Origin: CALXVA01 sp944392465
Lineage (GTDB): Bacteria > Bacillota > Clostridia > TANB77 > CAG-508
DNA length: 64,000 nucleotides
Direction: 5' to 3'
Assembly: GCA_963931155.1 (NCBI GenBank)
Contig: OZ006978.1
Coordinates: 1,302,001 to 1,366,000 of the forward strand
Shown: positions 8,390-18,102 of the stretch, piece after piece
Layout: each line of letters starts with the position of its first letter
Position numbering within the stretch: the first letter of the stretch is position 1
Made by a program: the position numbers and the translations under genes
The notes under the pieces: model-generated
Told to the model about the DNA's origin: nothing
Databases searched by the model: none
What the model saw: only the letters and a program-made list of their open reading frames with translations

Positions 8390-8872
8390 ATGAGTATGTC
8401 AGATAATAGAAAAGTAGCATTTGAAATAGTATATAGTTTAGAATCTCAAAATGTAAAATATGAAGAATATAAAGAAAATGTTGAAATGTTTTTTGAAGAG
8501 AGAAACATACACGGTAGAGCTACATCTAAATATATTAAAGATGTTGTTTATGGAACCAAAAGACATGGCAAACAAATAAGAAAACAAATAGAAGAGTGTT
8601 TATCTGAAAAATGGAGTTACGATAGAGTTTCAAAAGTAAATATAGTAATTTTAGAGATTGCTATATTTGAGATGCTTTATTTAAATACACCATATAAAGT
8701 TGTAATAAACGAAGCGGTGGAACTTGCAAAAGAATATTCAGATACAAAAGCACCAAGTTTTATAAATGGGGTTTTAGCAAGCATTGTTAAAAGAAATGAA
8801 ATAGACAAAAAAGAAGAAAAGGATAACAATTCTGCCAAGAAAAATCAAAATAACGAGGATAACAAGGAGTAG
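8390..8872 (+). CDS. nusB: Transcription antitermination factor NusB
   Basis: 160 residues. NusB with NusE/S10 binds boxA RNA and supports rRNA antitermination. The all-helical NusB fold is clear: an N-terminal helix RKVAFEIVYSLE, the central ILEIAIFEMLYL, then VVINEAVELAKEYSDTKAPSFINGVLA. A charged, Lys/Asn-rich tail of about 25 residues extends past the usual end. The asp23-nusB-xseA-xseB order is common in clostridia. Confidence 0.95.
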   Translation: MSMSDNRKVAFEIVYSLESQNVKYEEYKENVEMFFEERNIHGRATSKYIKDVVYGTKRHGKQIRKQIEECLSEKWSYDRVSKVNIVILEIAIFEMLYLNTPYKVVINEAVELAKEYSDTKAPSFINGVLASIVKRNEIDKKEEKDNNSAKKNQNNEDNKE

Positions 8873-8882
8873 TAGAAAACTA

Positions 8883-10070
8883 ATGACATATAATCCAATA
8901 AGTGTAACAGAACTAAATAAATACATAAAAAACAAAATTGATTCAGATGAAGTATTAAATAATGTTTTAGTAAAGGGAGAAATTTCAAATTACAAGCATC
9001 ATTATACAGGGCATTTATATTTTACTTTGAAAGATGAAAATTCTTTAATAAAGTGCATAATGTTTAAAAGCTCAGCTGTTAGATTGAAATTTGAACCACG
9101 TGATGGAATGAAAGTTATGGCATTTGGTACAGTATCTGTATTTGAAAGAGACGGTGTATATCAAATATATGTCAAAGCAATGCAAGAAGATGGTATGGGA
9201 AGCTTATATAAAGCATATGAAGAATTGAAAGCTAAACTTGAAAAAGAAGGGCTTTTTGATGTAAATCACAAAAAGCAAATCCCAACATTTCCAAAATGTA
9301 TAGGTGTTCTCACATCAAATACTGGGGCAGTTATAAAAGATATAATTAATGTGTCTACAAGAAGAAATCCAAATGTATACATTAAATTACTTCCAGTTCC
9401 AGTACAAGGTGAAGGAGCGGCTGAAAAAATAGCAGATGCAATAAAATTAATGAATGACAAACAATTAGCTGATGTAATAATAATAGCCAGAGGTGGAGGT
9501 TCATTAGAAGATTTATGGCCATTTAATGAAGAAATTGTCGCAAGAGCAATATATGATTCGAAATTACCTGTAATATCAGCTGTGGGGCATGAAACTGATT
9601 TTACGATTGCAGATTTTGTTGCAGATTTAAGAGCACCAACACCTTCTTCAGCAGCAGAGTTAGCAGTACCAAACATATCAGATTTAGTTTTAAAATTAGA
9701 CTCATATAGTAATAGATTTAAATTGGCACTAAAGAAAAAAGTAGAGCTAATGCGACTAAGATATGAAAAGTGTATGAATAGTAGAGTGTTTAAAGAGCCA
9801 ACACAAAAAATAAATGAAAAATATATGATTATAGATTTAAAAATAAAATCTATTCAAAATAGTATGATGAGCATATATAAAGATAAAAAGACAAATATGA
9901 TAAAACAAATATCTAAACTAGATGCTTTAAGTCCATTAAAAACTTTAACAAGAGGTTATTCAATAATTCAAAAAAATGGAAAAGTTATAAAATCAGTTAG
10001 TGATGTAAAAAAAGATGATGAAGTAGATTTAAGGCTAACAGATGGAATAGCAAAGGCAAAAATTTTATAA
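8883..10070 (+). CDS. xseA: Exodeoxyribonuclease VII large subunit
   Basis: 395 residues. XseA with XseB forms exonuclease VII, which cuts single-stranded DNA to oligonucleotides in repair. An N-terminal OB fold (about 1-100) is followed by the catalytic domain with IIARGGGSLEDLWPFN and AVGHETDFTIADFVADLRAPTPSSAAE, then a coiled-coil region and a C-terminal TRGYSII segment. It starts ten bases after nusB behind AAGGAG. xseB is two genes downstream, with an unknown membrane protein inserted between the subunits. Confidence 0.96.
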   Translation: MTYNPISVTELNKYIKNKIDSDEVLNNVLVKGEISNYKHHYTGHLYFTLKDENSLIKCIMFKSSAVRLKFEPRDGMKVMAFGTVSVFERDGVYQIYVKAMQEDGMGSLYKAYEELKAKLEKEGLFDVNHKKQIPTFPKCIGVLTSNTGAVIKDIINVSTRRNPNVYIKLLPVPVQGEGAAEKIADAIKLMNDKQLADVIIIARGGGSLEDLWPFNEEIVARAIYDSKLPVISAVGHETDFTIADFVADLRAPTPSSAAELAVPNISDLVLKLDSYSNRFKLALKKKVELMRLRYEKCMNSRVFKEPTQKINEKYMIIDLKIKSIQNSMMSIYKDKKTNMIKQISKLDALSPLKTLTRGYSIIQKNGKVIKSVSDVKKDDEVDLRLTDGIAKAKIL

Positions 10071-10082
10071 GGAGGAATACAT

Positions 10083-10586
10083 ATGAGTAAAGGTACAAAA
10101 AAAGTTGTAGGAGTAGTTATAATAATTGTTTTAATATTATTAGTATCGTGGCTTGTATATAGAGGAACAAAATCAGAACAAGCTAACATAAACGAGATAA
10201 ATACAATGCAAAGTGAAGATATGAAAATATCAAATGAAGTAAATGAAATAATTGAAGAAAACAATGTAGTAGAGGAAGAAGTGGCTATACCTGAAGAAGA
10301 TAATAATGAAGAAGAAGCTGTGAAAACAACAGAAGAAGAGGAAAAACCAAAACAAAGCTCTACATCTAATTCTGAAGTTGTGGCCGGAACTAATGCTGAT
10401 AGAGAAAAAAGAGCAGTAGAACTAGCTAAAAAATATTATGAAAATGAATATGGTAGTACAGAAGGTTTGAATTTTGAAGTTGATGATATAGATGGAGCAG
10501 GAAGATATATAGTAAAATATGGAACTCCTGATAGATCTATGTATTTATACGTTAACTTAAGTACAGAAACAGTTTCAGAAAAATAA
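10083..10586 (+). CDS. Unknown single-pass membrane protein between xseA and xseB
   Basis: 167 residues; I do not recognise it. A short basic N-terminus and one membrane segment (about 8-27) lead into a long acidic linker (about 45-85, mostly Glu/Asn) and a C-terminal domain of about 65 residues (NADREKRAVELAKKYYENEY and onward, ending in beta-rich YLYVNLSTETVSEK). The topology suggests an extracytoplasmic C-terminal domain. Ribosome site AAGGAGG. It is 12 bases from xseA and 12 from xseB, so it is cotranscribed with exonuclease VII, but nothing in it points to DNA repair. Confidence 0.75.
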   Translation: MSKGTKKVVGVVIIIVLILLVSWLVYRGTKSEQANINEINTMQSEDMKISNEVNEIIEENNVVEEEVAIPEEDNNEEEAVKTTEEEEKPKQSSTSNSEVVAGTNADREKRAVELAKKYYENEYGSTEGLNFEVDDIDGAGRYIVKYGTPDRSMYLYVNLSTETVSEK

Positions 10587-10598
10587 AGGAGAATTATA

Positions 10599-10832
10599 AT
10601 GGAAGAGAATACAAGCTTTGAAGATAAAATGAAAAAATTAGAAGAAATTGCATTAGAACTTGAAAAAGGAGAATTAAACTTAGATGATTCAGTATCTAAA
10701 TTTGAAGAGGGAATGAAGTTATCTAAAGAATGTAACAAAATGCTTGAAGAAGCAGAAAAGAAAATTACAATGCTTATAAAAGATGAAGACGGTAATTTAT
10801 CAGAAGAGAAATTTGTACAAAACGAGGAATAG
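10599..10832 (+). CDS. xseB: Exodeoxyribonuclease VII small subunit
   Basis: 77 residues, normal length. The pattern SFEDKMKKLEEIALELEKGE, LDDSVSKFEEGM and the coiled-coil helix CNKMLEEAEKKI is typical of XseB, which forms helical hairpins that bind several copies per XseA. Ribosome site AAAGGAG. The next gene starts five bases later. Confidence 0.95.
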   Translation: MEENTSFEDKMKKLEEIALELEKGELNLDDSVSKFEEGMKLSKECNKMLEEAEKKITMLIKDEDGNLSEEKFVQNEE

Positions 10833-10837
10833 GAAAG

Positions 10838-11275
10838 ATGATGGGGTTTATTTACGAATACAGATATTTAATAATACCATTTGCAACATGGTTTTTTATA
10901 CAACTTTTTAAGTTAATATATGATTTAGTAACTACAAAAAAATTTAATTTTAAAAGAATATTAGGTGCAGGAGGAATGCCAAGTTCTCACTCTGCAGTTG
11001 TTATTGCATTAGCTACAATGATAGGCAAAAATTATGGGGTAAATTCTGCAATATTTGGATTGTCCGTAGTATTTGCATTTGTAGTAATGTATGATGCGGC
11101 AGGAGTAAGAAGAGCAGCAGGAAAGCAAGCAAAACTTCTTAACAAAATAGTTCAAACACCAGGACTTACAAATGTAGAAGTTACAGAAAAACTACAGGAA
11201 GTTCTAGGACATACACCAGTACAAGTTTTTGTTGGTGCTTTAATTGGGGTAATAGTAGGTCTAATATTTGGTTAG
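10838..11275 (+). CDS. Divergent PAP2 family membrane protein (YuiD-like)
   Basis: 145 residues with about four membrane segments. It matches the divergent PAP2 (DUF212) family: GAGGMPSSHSA, then MYDAAGVRRAAGKQA and LGHTPVQVFVGA. These resemble acid-phosphatase/PAP2 motifs, but the substrate is not established. ATG ATG at 10838 and 10841 leave the exact start open. It lies between xseB and fhs in one tightly packed unit. Confidence 0.88.
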   Translation: MMGFIYEYRYLIIPFATWFFIQLFKLIYDLVTTKKFNFKRILGAGGMPSSHSAVVIALATMIGKNYGVNSAIFGLSVVFAFVVMYDAAGVRRAAGKQAKLLNKIVQTPGLTNVEVTEKLQEVLGHTPVQVFVGALIGVIVGLIFG

Positions 11276-11289
11276 AAAGAAGGTAAGTT

Positions 11290-12951
11290 ATGGGAGATGT
11301 AGAGATTGCAAGAAACACAAGACTAGAAAAAATACAAAAAATTGCAGAAAGTATAGGAATTCCAGATGAAAGTTTAGAGCTATATGGAAAATATAAAGCT
11401 AAAATAAATTTAAATATAATGAAAAATTTAAAAGCTAAAAAAGATGGAAAACTAGTTTTAGTAACTGCAATAAATCCAACACCATTAGGAGAAGGTAAAA
11501 CAACAATGGCAATAGGACTTGCAGATGGGCTTAAAAAAATTGGAGAAAAGCCAATTTTAGCTTTAAGAGAACCATCTTTAGGACCAGTATTTGGAATAAA
11601 AGGTGGAGCAACAGGTGGAGGACATTCACAAATAGCCCCAATGGAGGATATTAATTTACATTTTACAGGAGACATTCATGCAATTACATCTGCTAACAAT
11701 CTTCTATCTGCCATGATAGATAACCACATTTATTTTGGAAACAGCCTTGGATTTGATAAAGTAACATGGAAAAGGTGTGTTGATTTAAATGATAGACAAC
11801 TAAGAAAAGTAGAAACAGGACTATCTGGTGAAAAGAAAGTTGTGCCAAGAGAAGATGGTTTTGATATATCTGTTGCATCAGAAATAATGGCAATATTTTG
11901 CTTAGCTACTGATATAAACGACTTAAAAAGGAGAATTGGAAATATAATTGTTGGATATACTAAGGATGAAAAGCCGATAACAGCACGAGATTTAAAGGCT
12001 GATGGAGCATTAACTGTTCTATTAAAAGATGCATTAAATCCAAACTTAGTTCAAACTTTAGAAAAAGTGCCAGCTATTGTACATGGTGGTCCATTTGCTA
12101 ATATAGCTCATGGATGTAATAGTATTATTGCAACTCGTCTTGCACTAAAGTTAGGAGATTACGTAATAACAGAAGCAGGATTTGGAGCTGATTTAGGTGC
12201 AGAAAAATTCTTGGATATAAAATGCAGAAAGGCAGAAATCAAACCAGATGCAGTAGTTTGCGTGGCTACAATTAAAGCATTAAAATATCATGGTGGAATG
12301 ACAAAAGATGAAATTCAAAACGAAAGTATTGAAGCGTTAGAAAGAGGATTTAACAATCTTTTAAGACATGTAGATAACTTAAAAAACAAATATGGTTTAA
12401 ATGTAATTGTAGCAATAAATAAATATACGCAAGACACAGAAAATGAAATTGAATTTTTGCGTAACAAATTAAAAGAGCAAGGAATAGAATTAAGTTTAGT
12501 AGAAAGTTGGGAAAAAGGTGGAGAAGGTGCTACAGATTTAGCTGAAAAAATTGTTGAATTAACAAAAAAAGATTCTAAATTACATTACATGTATGATTTA
12601 AAAGAAAGCTTAAAAGAGAAATTACAGGATGTGGCAACAAAAGTATATGGAGCAGAGGGAGTAGAATATACCAAAGAAGCAGAAGAACAAATAAAAAGAA
12701 TAGAAGAATTAGGATATGGAAACTTACCTGTATGTATTGCTAAAACACAATATTCTTTTTCTGATGACCAAAAGAATTTGGAGTGCTTAGAACCATTTAA
12801 AATACATGTAAATGAAGTTATATTAAAATCTGGAGCTGAATTTGTTGTAGCTATAACAGGAAAAATAATGACAATGCCAGGACTTCCAAAGGTTCCGGCA
12901 GCAGAAAATATAGATTTAGATGAAGACGGAAATATAATTGGAATATTTTAA
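11290..12951 (+). CDS. fhs: Formate-tetrahydrofolate ligase
   Basis: 553 residues, full length. It makes 10-formyl-tetrahydrofolate from formate, THF and ATP, feeding purine and fMet synthesis and, in acetogens, the methyl branch of the Wood-Ljungdahl pathway. The P-loop TPLGEGKTT lies near residue 61; LREPSLGPVFGIKGGATGGG and the C-terminal TMPGLPKVPAAENI are highly conserved. It ends the gene run that starts at asp23 and begins 14 bases after the PAP2-like gene. Confidence 0.97.
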   Translation: MGDVEIARNTRLEKIQKIAESIGIPDESLELYGKYKAKINLNIMKNLKAKKDGKLVLVTAINPTPLGEGKTTMAIGLADGLKKIGEKPILALREPSLGPVFGIKGGATGGGHSQIAPMEDINLHFTGDIHAITSANNLLSAMIDNHIYFGNSLGFDKVTWKRCVDLNDRQLRKVETGLSGEKKVVPREDGFDISVASEIMAIFCLATDINDLKRRIGNIIVGYTKDEKPITARDLKADGALTVLLKDALNPNLVQTLEKVPAIVHGGPFANIAHGCNSIIATRLALKLGDYVITEAGFGADLGAEKFLDIKCRKAEIKPDAVVCVATIKALKYHGGMTKDEIQNESIEALERGFNNLLRHVDNLKNKYGLNVIVAINKYTQDTENEIEFLRNKLKEQGIELSLVESWEKGGEGATDLAEKIVELTKKDSKLHYMYDLKESLKEKLQDVATKVYGAEGVEYTKEAEEQIKRIEELGYGNLPVCIAKTQYSFSDDQKNLECLEPFKIHVNEVILKSGAEFVVAITGKIMTMPGLPKVPAAENIDLDEDGNIIGIF

Positions 12952-13029
12952 TAAAATGTATAATAACACCAATTTCGGATAAAATAAGATAAAATTGTTT
13001 ATTTTGTTTATAGAAAGTGGTGTTTTATA

Positions 13030-13749
13030 TTGGCTTTAAAAGTAAAAAAGAATATAAAAGCAATTATAATAATCTTTTTAGTTAGCTCAATATTTATTTC
13101 ATACAATGTGTTCTTTAGAAATAACGAGATATATGCATTATCTAAATATGGCTCAAGAGGAGAAGAGGTAAGAACAATACAAACAAAATTAAAAAGATGG
13201 GGATATTATAACGGAAATGTGGATGGAATATATGGAAGTCAAACATTAGAAGCAGTAAAAAGATTTCAAAAAAAGAATGGATTAGTAGTAGATGGAATAG
13301 CAGGAACTAAAACATTACAAGCAATGGGAATATTTAACTCATCAGGGAACAGTGGAAATTCAGGAAGTTCATCGAATAATTCAAGTTCATCAACAAATTC
13401 AAATGATTTAAACTTATTAAGTAGACTGGTGTATGGAGAAGCAAGAGGAGAACCCTATACAGGGCAAGTGGCAGTAGCAGCAGTGGTTTTAAATAGGGTA
13501 AGAAATAGCTCATTTCCCAATACTGTATCAGGAGTAATTTATCAAAAAGGAGCATTTGATGTAGTAAGTGATGGACAAATAAATTTAACCCCAAATGATA
13601 CTGCAAAAAAAGCAGCACAAGATGCATTAAATGGGTGGGATCCATCTAATGGAGCAATATACTATTTTAATCCAGCAACAGCTACTAATAAATGGATTTG
13701 GTCTAGACCAATGACAGTCACAATAGGAAAACACAGATTTTGCAAATAA
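13030..13749 (+). CDS. sleB: SleB-type spore cortex-lytic enzyme
   Basis: 239 residues. A signal peptide or anchor (about 11-36) is followed by a peptidoglycan-binding domain (about 40-98: GSRGEEVRTIQTKLKRWGYY, VDGIYGSQTLEAVKRFQ), a Ser/Asn/Gly linker, and a Hydrolase_2 domain (about 125-239) with RLVYGEARGEPYTGQVAVAA containing the glutamate thought to be catalytic. SleB enzymes break cortex peptidoglycan during germination. The start is TTG at 13030, giving a normal signal peptide; no ATG is suitably placed. Expression in the forespore is expected from the family, but no clear sporulation promoter could be assigned. Confidence 0.9.
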   Translation: MALKVKKNIKAIIIIFLVSSIFISYNVFFRNNEIYALSKYGSRGEEVRTIQTKLKRWGYYNGNVDGIYGSQTLEAVKRFQKKNGLVVDGIAGTKTLQAMGIFNSSGNSGNSGSSSNNSSSSTNSNDLNLLSRLVYGEARGEPYTGQVAVAAVVLNRVRNSSFPNTVSGVIYQKGAFDVVSDGQINLTPNDTAKKAAQDALNGWDPSNGAIYYFNPATATNKWIWSRPMTVTIGKHRFCK

Positions 13750-13751
13750 AA

Positions 13752-13980
13752 TGTCAGTTTAGGGGACAGGCTCTTTAGTGCCATTTATGTCACTTTTAGG
13801 GACAGACTATACCTTAAATTTATCTATATCACTTTTAGGTAACAGGCTACTAAAAGAAAATCTATTATAACTGAGTAGAGCCTGTCCCCATTGATGACAA
13901 GTCTGGCACAAAAGAGCCTGTCCCCATTGATGACAAGTCTGGCAGAAAAGAGCCTGTCCCTTTTGGTGACAAGTTTGGCA
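13752..13980. repeat. Cluster of 36-bp-period repeats in opposed orientation
   Basis: Three units in plus orientation start at 13752, 13788 and about 13827; three in minus orientation start at 13879, 13915 and 13951 (period 36). Each carries GGGGACAGGCT or its complement plus a TGTCA box and a TGCCA linker. The two arms could pair into one long hairpin. The region codes for nothing I can support and belongs with the repeat at 4365. Confidence 0.85.
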
Positions 13981-13981
13981 A

Positions 13982-14006
13982 AAGCACTTGAAAAAAGTGC
14001 TTTTTT
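13982..14006 (+). terminator. Intrinsic terminator before miaB
   Basis: AAGCACTT pairs with AAGTGCTT across a short A-rich loop, followed directly by T4. It ends transcripts coming from sleB and the repeat cluster. Confidence 0.75.
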
Positions 14007-14053
14007 CATGTAAAATATAGTAGTTAAATGGGAGCAGAGAGGATAGAATTTTA

Positions 14054-15463
14054 ATGAAAAAATCGGATATAGAAAATGAATTAACATATATAGATAAAGT
14101 TAAAACAATAAATGATGGGAAGAATTTGAAATATTACATATTAACCATGGGGTGCCAGCTAAATGAGAATGATTCTGAAAAGATTTGTGGTATGGCTGAG
14201 AAAATGGGTTATACTGAGACTGATGATATAATGGATGCAGATTTGGTTATATATAATACTTGTTGTGTAAGAGAAAATGCTGAAGAAAAGCTTTTTGGTA
14301 AGTTAGGTGAGGTTAAAAAGCAAAAGGAAGCAAAGGGGACAATAATTGCTATTGGTGGTTGCATGATGCAAGAAAAGCATATTGTTGATAAAATAAAGAA
14401 AAGTTATAAATATGATGTTATTTTTGGTACTCATACTTTGTATAAATTTCCAAAGGATTTATATGATGCTATAATTGATAATAGAAAAATAACAGATATA
14501 TTGGATATTGATGGAGAGATTATAGAAGGGCTTCCTATTAAAAGAGATGATAATATAAGAGCATCTGTTACTATAATGAATGGATGCAACAATTTTTGTA
14601 CATATTGTATTGTTCCATATGTGCGTGGTAGAGAAAGAAGTAGAAGTCCAGAAGATATTTTGCAAGAGATAAGCAATTTAGCAAAGGAAGGCTACAAAGA
14701 AATTACGTTGCTTGGACAAAATGTTAACTCATACATGAGAGTTGAAAGGGAGAAAGGCGAAGTTACATCAGAGATAAATTCATTTGCTAAATTATTAAGA
14801 GCTGTTAATGAAATTGATGGAATAGAAAAAATTAGATTTATTTCACCACATCCTAAGGATTTTACAGATGACGTTATAGAGGCTATAAGAGATTGTAAAA
14901 ATGTTTCTAAGTTTATTCATTTGCCACTTCAATCTGGTAGTACAAATGTGCTTAAAGTGATGAATAGAGTTTATACAAAAGAGCAATATTTAAATTTAGT
15001 TGATAAGATGAAAAAAATGATTCCTAATGTAAAGTTCTCTACAGATATAATCGTAGGCTTTCCAGGAGAAACAGAAGAGGATTTTGAAGATACTTTAGAT
15101 GTGGTAAGAAAGGTTAAATTCGAGCAAATTTTTATGTTTATATATTCTAGAAGAAAAGGAACACCAGCTGATGAAATGGAAAATCAAATTCCAGAAGATA
15201 TTAAACATAAAAGATTTGATAGATTAAAAGAGTTATATGAAAGATTAGTAGAAGAAAACAATAAAGAGTATATAGGCAAAAACTTTGAATTGCTTGTAGA
15301 AGGATATAGCAAAACAAATAATAAATTTTTAACAGGAAGAACAGATACTAATAAAGTAGTTATATTTGAAGCAGCTGAGGATGCAATTGGAAAAGTTGTA
15401 AATGTAAAAATAATATCTGAACATAAATGGTATTTAAAAGGAGAGATATTAGAGCTAAATTAG
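14054..15463 (+). CDS. miaB: tRNA-2-methylthio-N6-dimethylallyladenosine synthase MiaB
   Basis: 469 residues. MiaB adds the methylthio group to i6A37 of tRNAs reading U-starting codons, using two iron-sulfur clusters. The N-terminal cluster cysteines are in TMGCQLNENDSE, NTCCVRENAE and GGCMMQE; the radical-SAM cluster is CNNFCTYC followed by VPYVRGRERSR; a C-terminal TRAM domain (about 400-465) is present. The N-terminal extension of about 27 residues before the first domain is longer than in many homologues. mutS starts 20 bases after the stop, the usual clostridial miaB-mutS pair. Confidence 0.96.
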   Translation: MKKSDIENELTYIDKVKTINDGKNLKYYILTMGCQLNENDSEKICGMAEKMGYTETDDIMDADLVIYNTCCVRENAEEKLFGKLGEVKKQKEAKGTIIAIGGCMMQEKHIVDKIKKSYKYDVIFGTHTLYKFPKDLYDAIIDNRKITDILDIDGEIIEGLPIKRDDNIRASVTIMNGCNNFCTYCIVPYVRGRERSRSPEDILQEISNLAKEGYKEITLLGQNVNSYMRVEREKGEVTSEINSFAKLLRAVNEIDGIEKIRFISPHPKDFTDDVIEAIRDCKNVSKFIHLPLQSGSTNVLKVMNRVYTKEQYLNLVDKMKKMIPNVKFSTDIIVGFPGETEEDFEDTLDVVRKVKFEQIFMFIYSRRKGTPADEMENQIPEDIKHKRFDRLKELYERLVEENNKEYIGKNFELLVEGYSKTNNKFLTGRTDTNKVVIFEAAEDAIGKVVNVKIISEHKWYLKGEILELN

Positions 15464-15483
15464 CTCGAATGGAGGTTAAAATA

Positions 15484-18102
15484 ATGGCAGGATATTCACC
15501 AATGATGCAACATTATTTGGATACTAAAAATCAATACAAAGATTGTATACTATTTTATAGATTAGGCGATTTTTATGAAATGTTTTTTGATGATGCAATT
15601 AATGTTTCTAGAGAATTAGAGCTAACACTTACAGGAAAAGAGTGTGGAATGGAAGAAAGAGCACCTATGTGTGGTGTTCCATATCATGCGGCAGAAAATT
15701 ATATTTCAAAACTTATAGCTAAAGGATATAAAGTTGCTATTTGTGAGCAAATGGAAGATCCCAAAAAAGCCAAAGGAATGGTTAAAAGAGATGTTATAAG
15801 AGTTATAACACCAGGAACTGTTATAGAGGCTAATTTACTAGACGATAGGAAAAATAATTATATAATGTGTGTTTATAAAAATGGGATATATTTTGGGATA
15901 ACTGTATGTGATGTGACAACAGGTGATTTTAGAACAACTGAAATAAGAGAAACAAATAACTTTACATCTCTTATGGACGAAATTTCAAAATATTCTCCAG
16001 CAGAACTTGTTGTGAATCAAATGATGTTCGATTCTAAAGAAGAAATTGACAAGATAAAAGAAAGATTTGAGGTATATGTAACAAGACTTGATGAAGACAA
16101 ATTTGTAAATAATAAAGAAAAACTAATAGAAAAATATAAAATTATAGATGATGAAAATAATGAAATTGAAAATATAGAAGCATATAATTTATCAATACCT
16201 GCTACAAATGCTCTACTAGCGTATTTATTAGACACTCAAAAAAATAGTTTAGACCATATAAATAAATTGGTAATATATAATACAACTAAATATATGGCAT
16301 TAGACATAAATGCCAGAAGAAATTTAGAAATAACAGAGAAACTTAGAGATAAAACTAAAAAAGGAACTCTTTTATGGGTGCTAGATAAATCCTCAACATC
16401 TATGGGAGGAAGACTTATTAGAAGATGGCTTAATAATCCTTTAATAAGCACAAAAAAAATAAACCAAAGGTTAGATGCAGTAGCTGAATTAAAGGATAAT
16501 ATTATATTAAGAGGAGATATAATAGATAGCTTAAAAAAAGTATATGATATAGAAAGATTAGCAGGAAAGATATCATATGGAAGTGCTAATGGTAGAGATT
16601 TAATTTCTCTTAAAACATCAGCAGGTCAACTTCCAGGAGTAAAGAAAGTGCTTGCTAATTGTAAGTCTGAGCTTTTGGTAAATTTGTATAATAATTTAGA
16701 TACATTAGAAGATATATATGAACTAATAGATAAAACAATAGTTGAAGAACCACCAATTAGTGTAAAAGAAGGTGGATTAATAAAACTTGGATTTAATGAA
16801 GAAGTTGATAAATTAAAAACAGCAACAACAGATGGCAAAAAATGGATTGTGCAATTAGAAGCGGAAGAAAGAGAAAAAACAGGCATAAAAGCTCTAAAAG
16901 TTGGATTTAACAAAGTATTTGGATATTATATAGAAGTTTCAAAATCAAATATTTCATTAGTGCCAACAGATAGATATATTAGAAAGCAAACTCTAACAAA
17001 TGGTGAAAGATATATTACAGAAGAATTAAAAAACTTAGAAAACCAAATACTTGGAGCAGAAGAAAAGGTTGTTAATTTAGAGTATGATATATTTGTAAAA
17101 GTAAGAGATAAAATAGAAGCACAAATAGAAAGAATACAAAAAACAGCAGAAACTATAGCAACACTAGATGCACTTTCAGCATTTGCAACAGTTGCAGAAG
17201 ACCAAAATTATGTAAGACCAAATGTTGATAATAGTGGGATAATAGATATAAAAGATGGACGTCACCCAGTAATAGAAAAAATATTACCAAGTGGAAGTTT
17301 TGTTCAAAATGATACATATTTAGATAAAAATGATAATAGATTAGCAATAATTACAGGACCTAATATGGCAGGAAAATCTACATATATGAGACAAGTGGCA
17401 TTAATAGTACTAATGGCTCAAGTTGGAAGCTTTGTACCTGCATCTAGTGCTAGTATTGGAGTAGTTGATAAAATATTTACAAGAGTAGGGGCGTCTGATG
17501 ACTTAAGCATGGGACAAAGTACATTTATGGTAGAAATGATGGAAGTGGCTCAAATATTAAAAGAAGCAACAGCAAATAGTTTAGTAATACTGGATGAAAT
17601 AGGAAGAGGTACATCTACATATGATGGATTATCAATAGCATGGGCTGTTGCAGAATATATTTCAGACAAAGAAAAATGTGGAGCAAAAACATTATTTGCA
17701 ACACATTATCATGAATTAACAGATTTGGAAAACAAGTTAGAAGGTGTAAAAAACTACTCTATTGCTGTAAAAGAAAAGGGAGAAGATATAATTTTCTTAA
17801 GAAAAATAGTAAACGGAGGAACAGATGAAAGTTATGGAGTGCATGTAGCAAAACTTGCCGGAGTTCCTAGATTAGTTACAAAAAGAGCAAATGAAATATT
17901 AAAATCAATAGAAAGAAAAAATGTACTTAATAATAAGAAAATAGAAAAAGAAAATAAAAATGTTACAGAAGGTCAACTTACAATGTATAATTATAAATTG
18001 GCAGAACTTGCCCAAGAACTTGATAAAGTTGATGTTAACGAATTAACACCAATTGAAGCATTAAACACTTTAGTGAAAATAAAAGAGAAGATGTCGTCTT
18101 AA
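15484..18102 (+). CDS. mutS: DNA mismatch repair protein MutS
   Basis: 872 residues, full length. MutS recognises mismatches and recruits MutL. The mismatch-binding Phe-x-Glu is in FYEMFFDDA near residue 36; the ATPase holds Walker A GPNMAGKSTYMRQ, Walker B ILDEIGRGTSTYDG and the THYHEL motif. The start is the ATG at 15484 behind GGAGGT; upstream in-frame codons overlap miaB and are not needed. No mutL follows, which is unusual for the common mutS-mutL order: the downstream DNA is a dispersed repeat and then a nucleoside kinase gene. Confidence 0.97.
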   Translation: MAGYSPMMQHYLDTKNQYKDCILFYRLGDFYEMFFDDAINVSRELELTLTGKECGMEERAPMCGVPYHAAENYISKLIAKGYKVAICEQMEDPKKAKGMVKRDVIRVITPGTVIEANLLDDRKNNYIMCVYKNGIYFGITVCDVTTGDFRTTEIRETNNFTSLMDEISKYSPAELVVNQMMFDSKEEIDKIKERFEVYVTRLDEDKFVNNKEKLIEKYKIIDDENNEIENIEAYNLSIPATNALLAYLLDTQKNSLDHINKLVIYNTTKYMALDINARRNLEITEKLRDKTKKGTLLWVLDKSSTSMGGRLIRRWLNNPLISTKKINQRLDAVAELKDNIILRGDIIDSLKKVYDIERLAGKISYGSANGRDLISLKTSAGQLPGVKKVLANCKSELLVNLYNNLDTLEDIYELIDKTIVEEPPISVKEGGLIKLGFNEEVDKLKTATTDGKKWIVQLEAEEREKTGIKALKVGFNKVFGYYIEVSKSNISLVPTDRYIRKQTLTNGERYITEELKNLENQILGAEEKVVNLEYDIFVKVRDKIEAQIERIQKTAETIATLDALSAFATVAEDQNYVRPNVDNSGIIDIKDGRHPVIEKILPSGSFVQNDTYLDKNDNRLAIITGPNMAGKSTYMRQVALIVLMAQVGSFVPASSASIGVVDKIFTRVGASDDLSMGQSTFMVEMMEVAQILKEATANSLVILDEIGRGTSTYDGLSIAWAVAEYISDKEKCGAKTLFATHYHELTDLENKLEGVKNYSIAVKEKGEDIIFLRKIVNGGTDESYGVHVAKLAGVPRLVTKRANEILKSIERKNVLNNKKIEKENKNVTEGQLTMYNYKLAELAQELDKVDVNELTPIEALNTLVKIKEKMSS

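Noticed and set aside
13752..13980. CRISPR array
   Set aside because: The 36-base period has no unique spacers, the units face opposite ways, and no cas genes are near.
13824..14087. Minus-strand ORF of 87 codons
   Set aside because: It is made by reading through the 36-bp repeat units, giving a repetitive peptide; no ribosome site.
15427..15483. N-terminal extension of MutS overlapping miaB
   Set aside because: No ribosome site; ATG 15484 behind GGAGGT gives the normal N-terminus.
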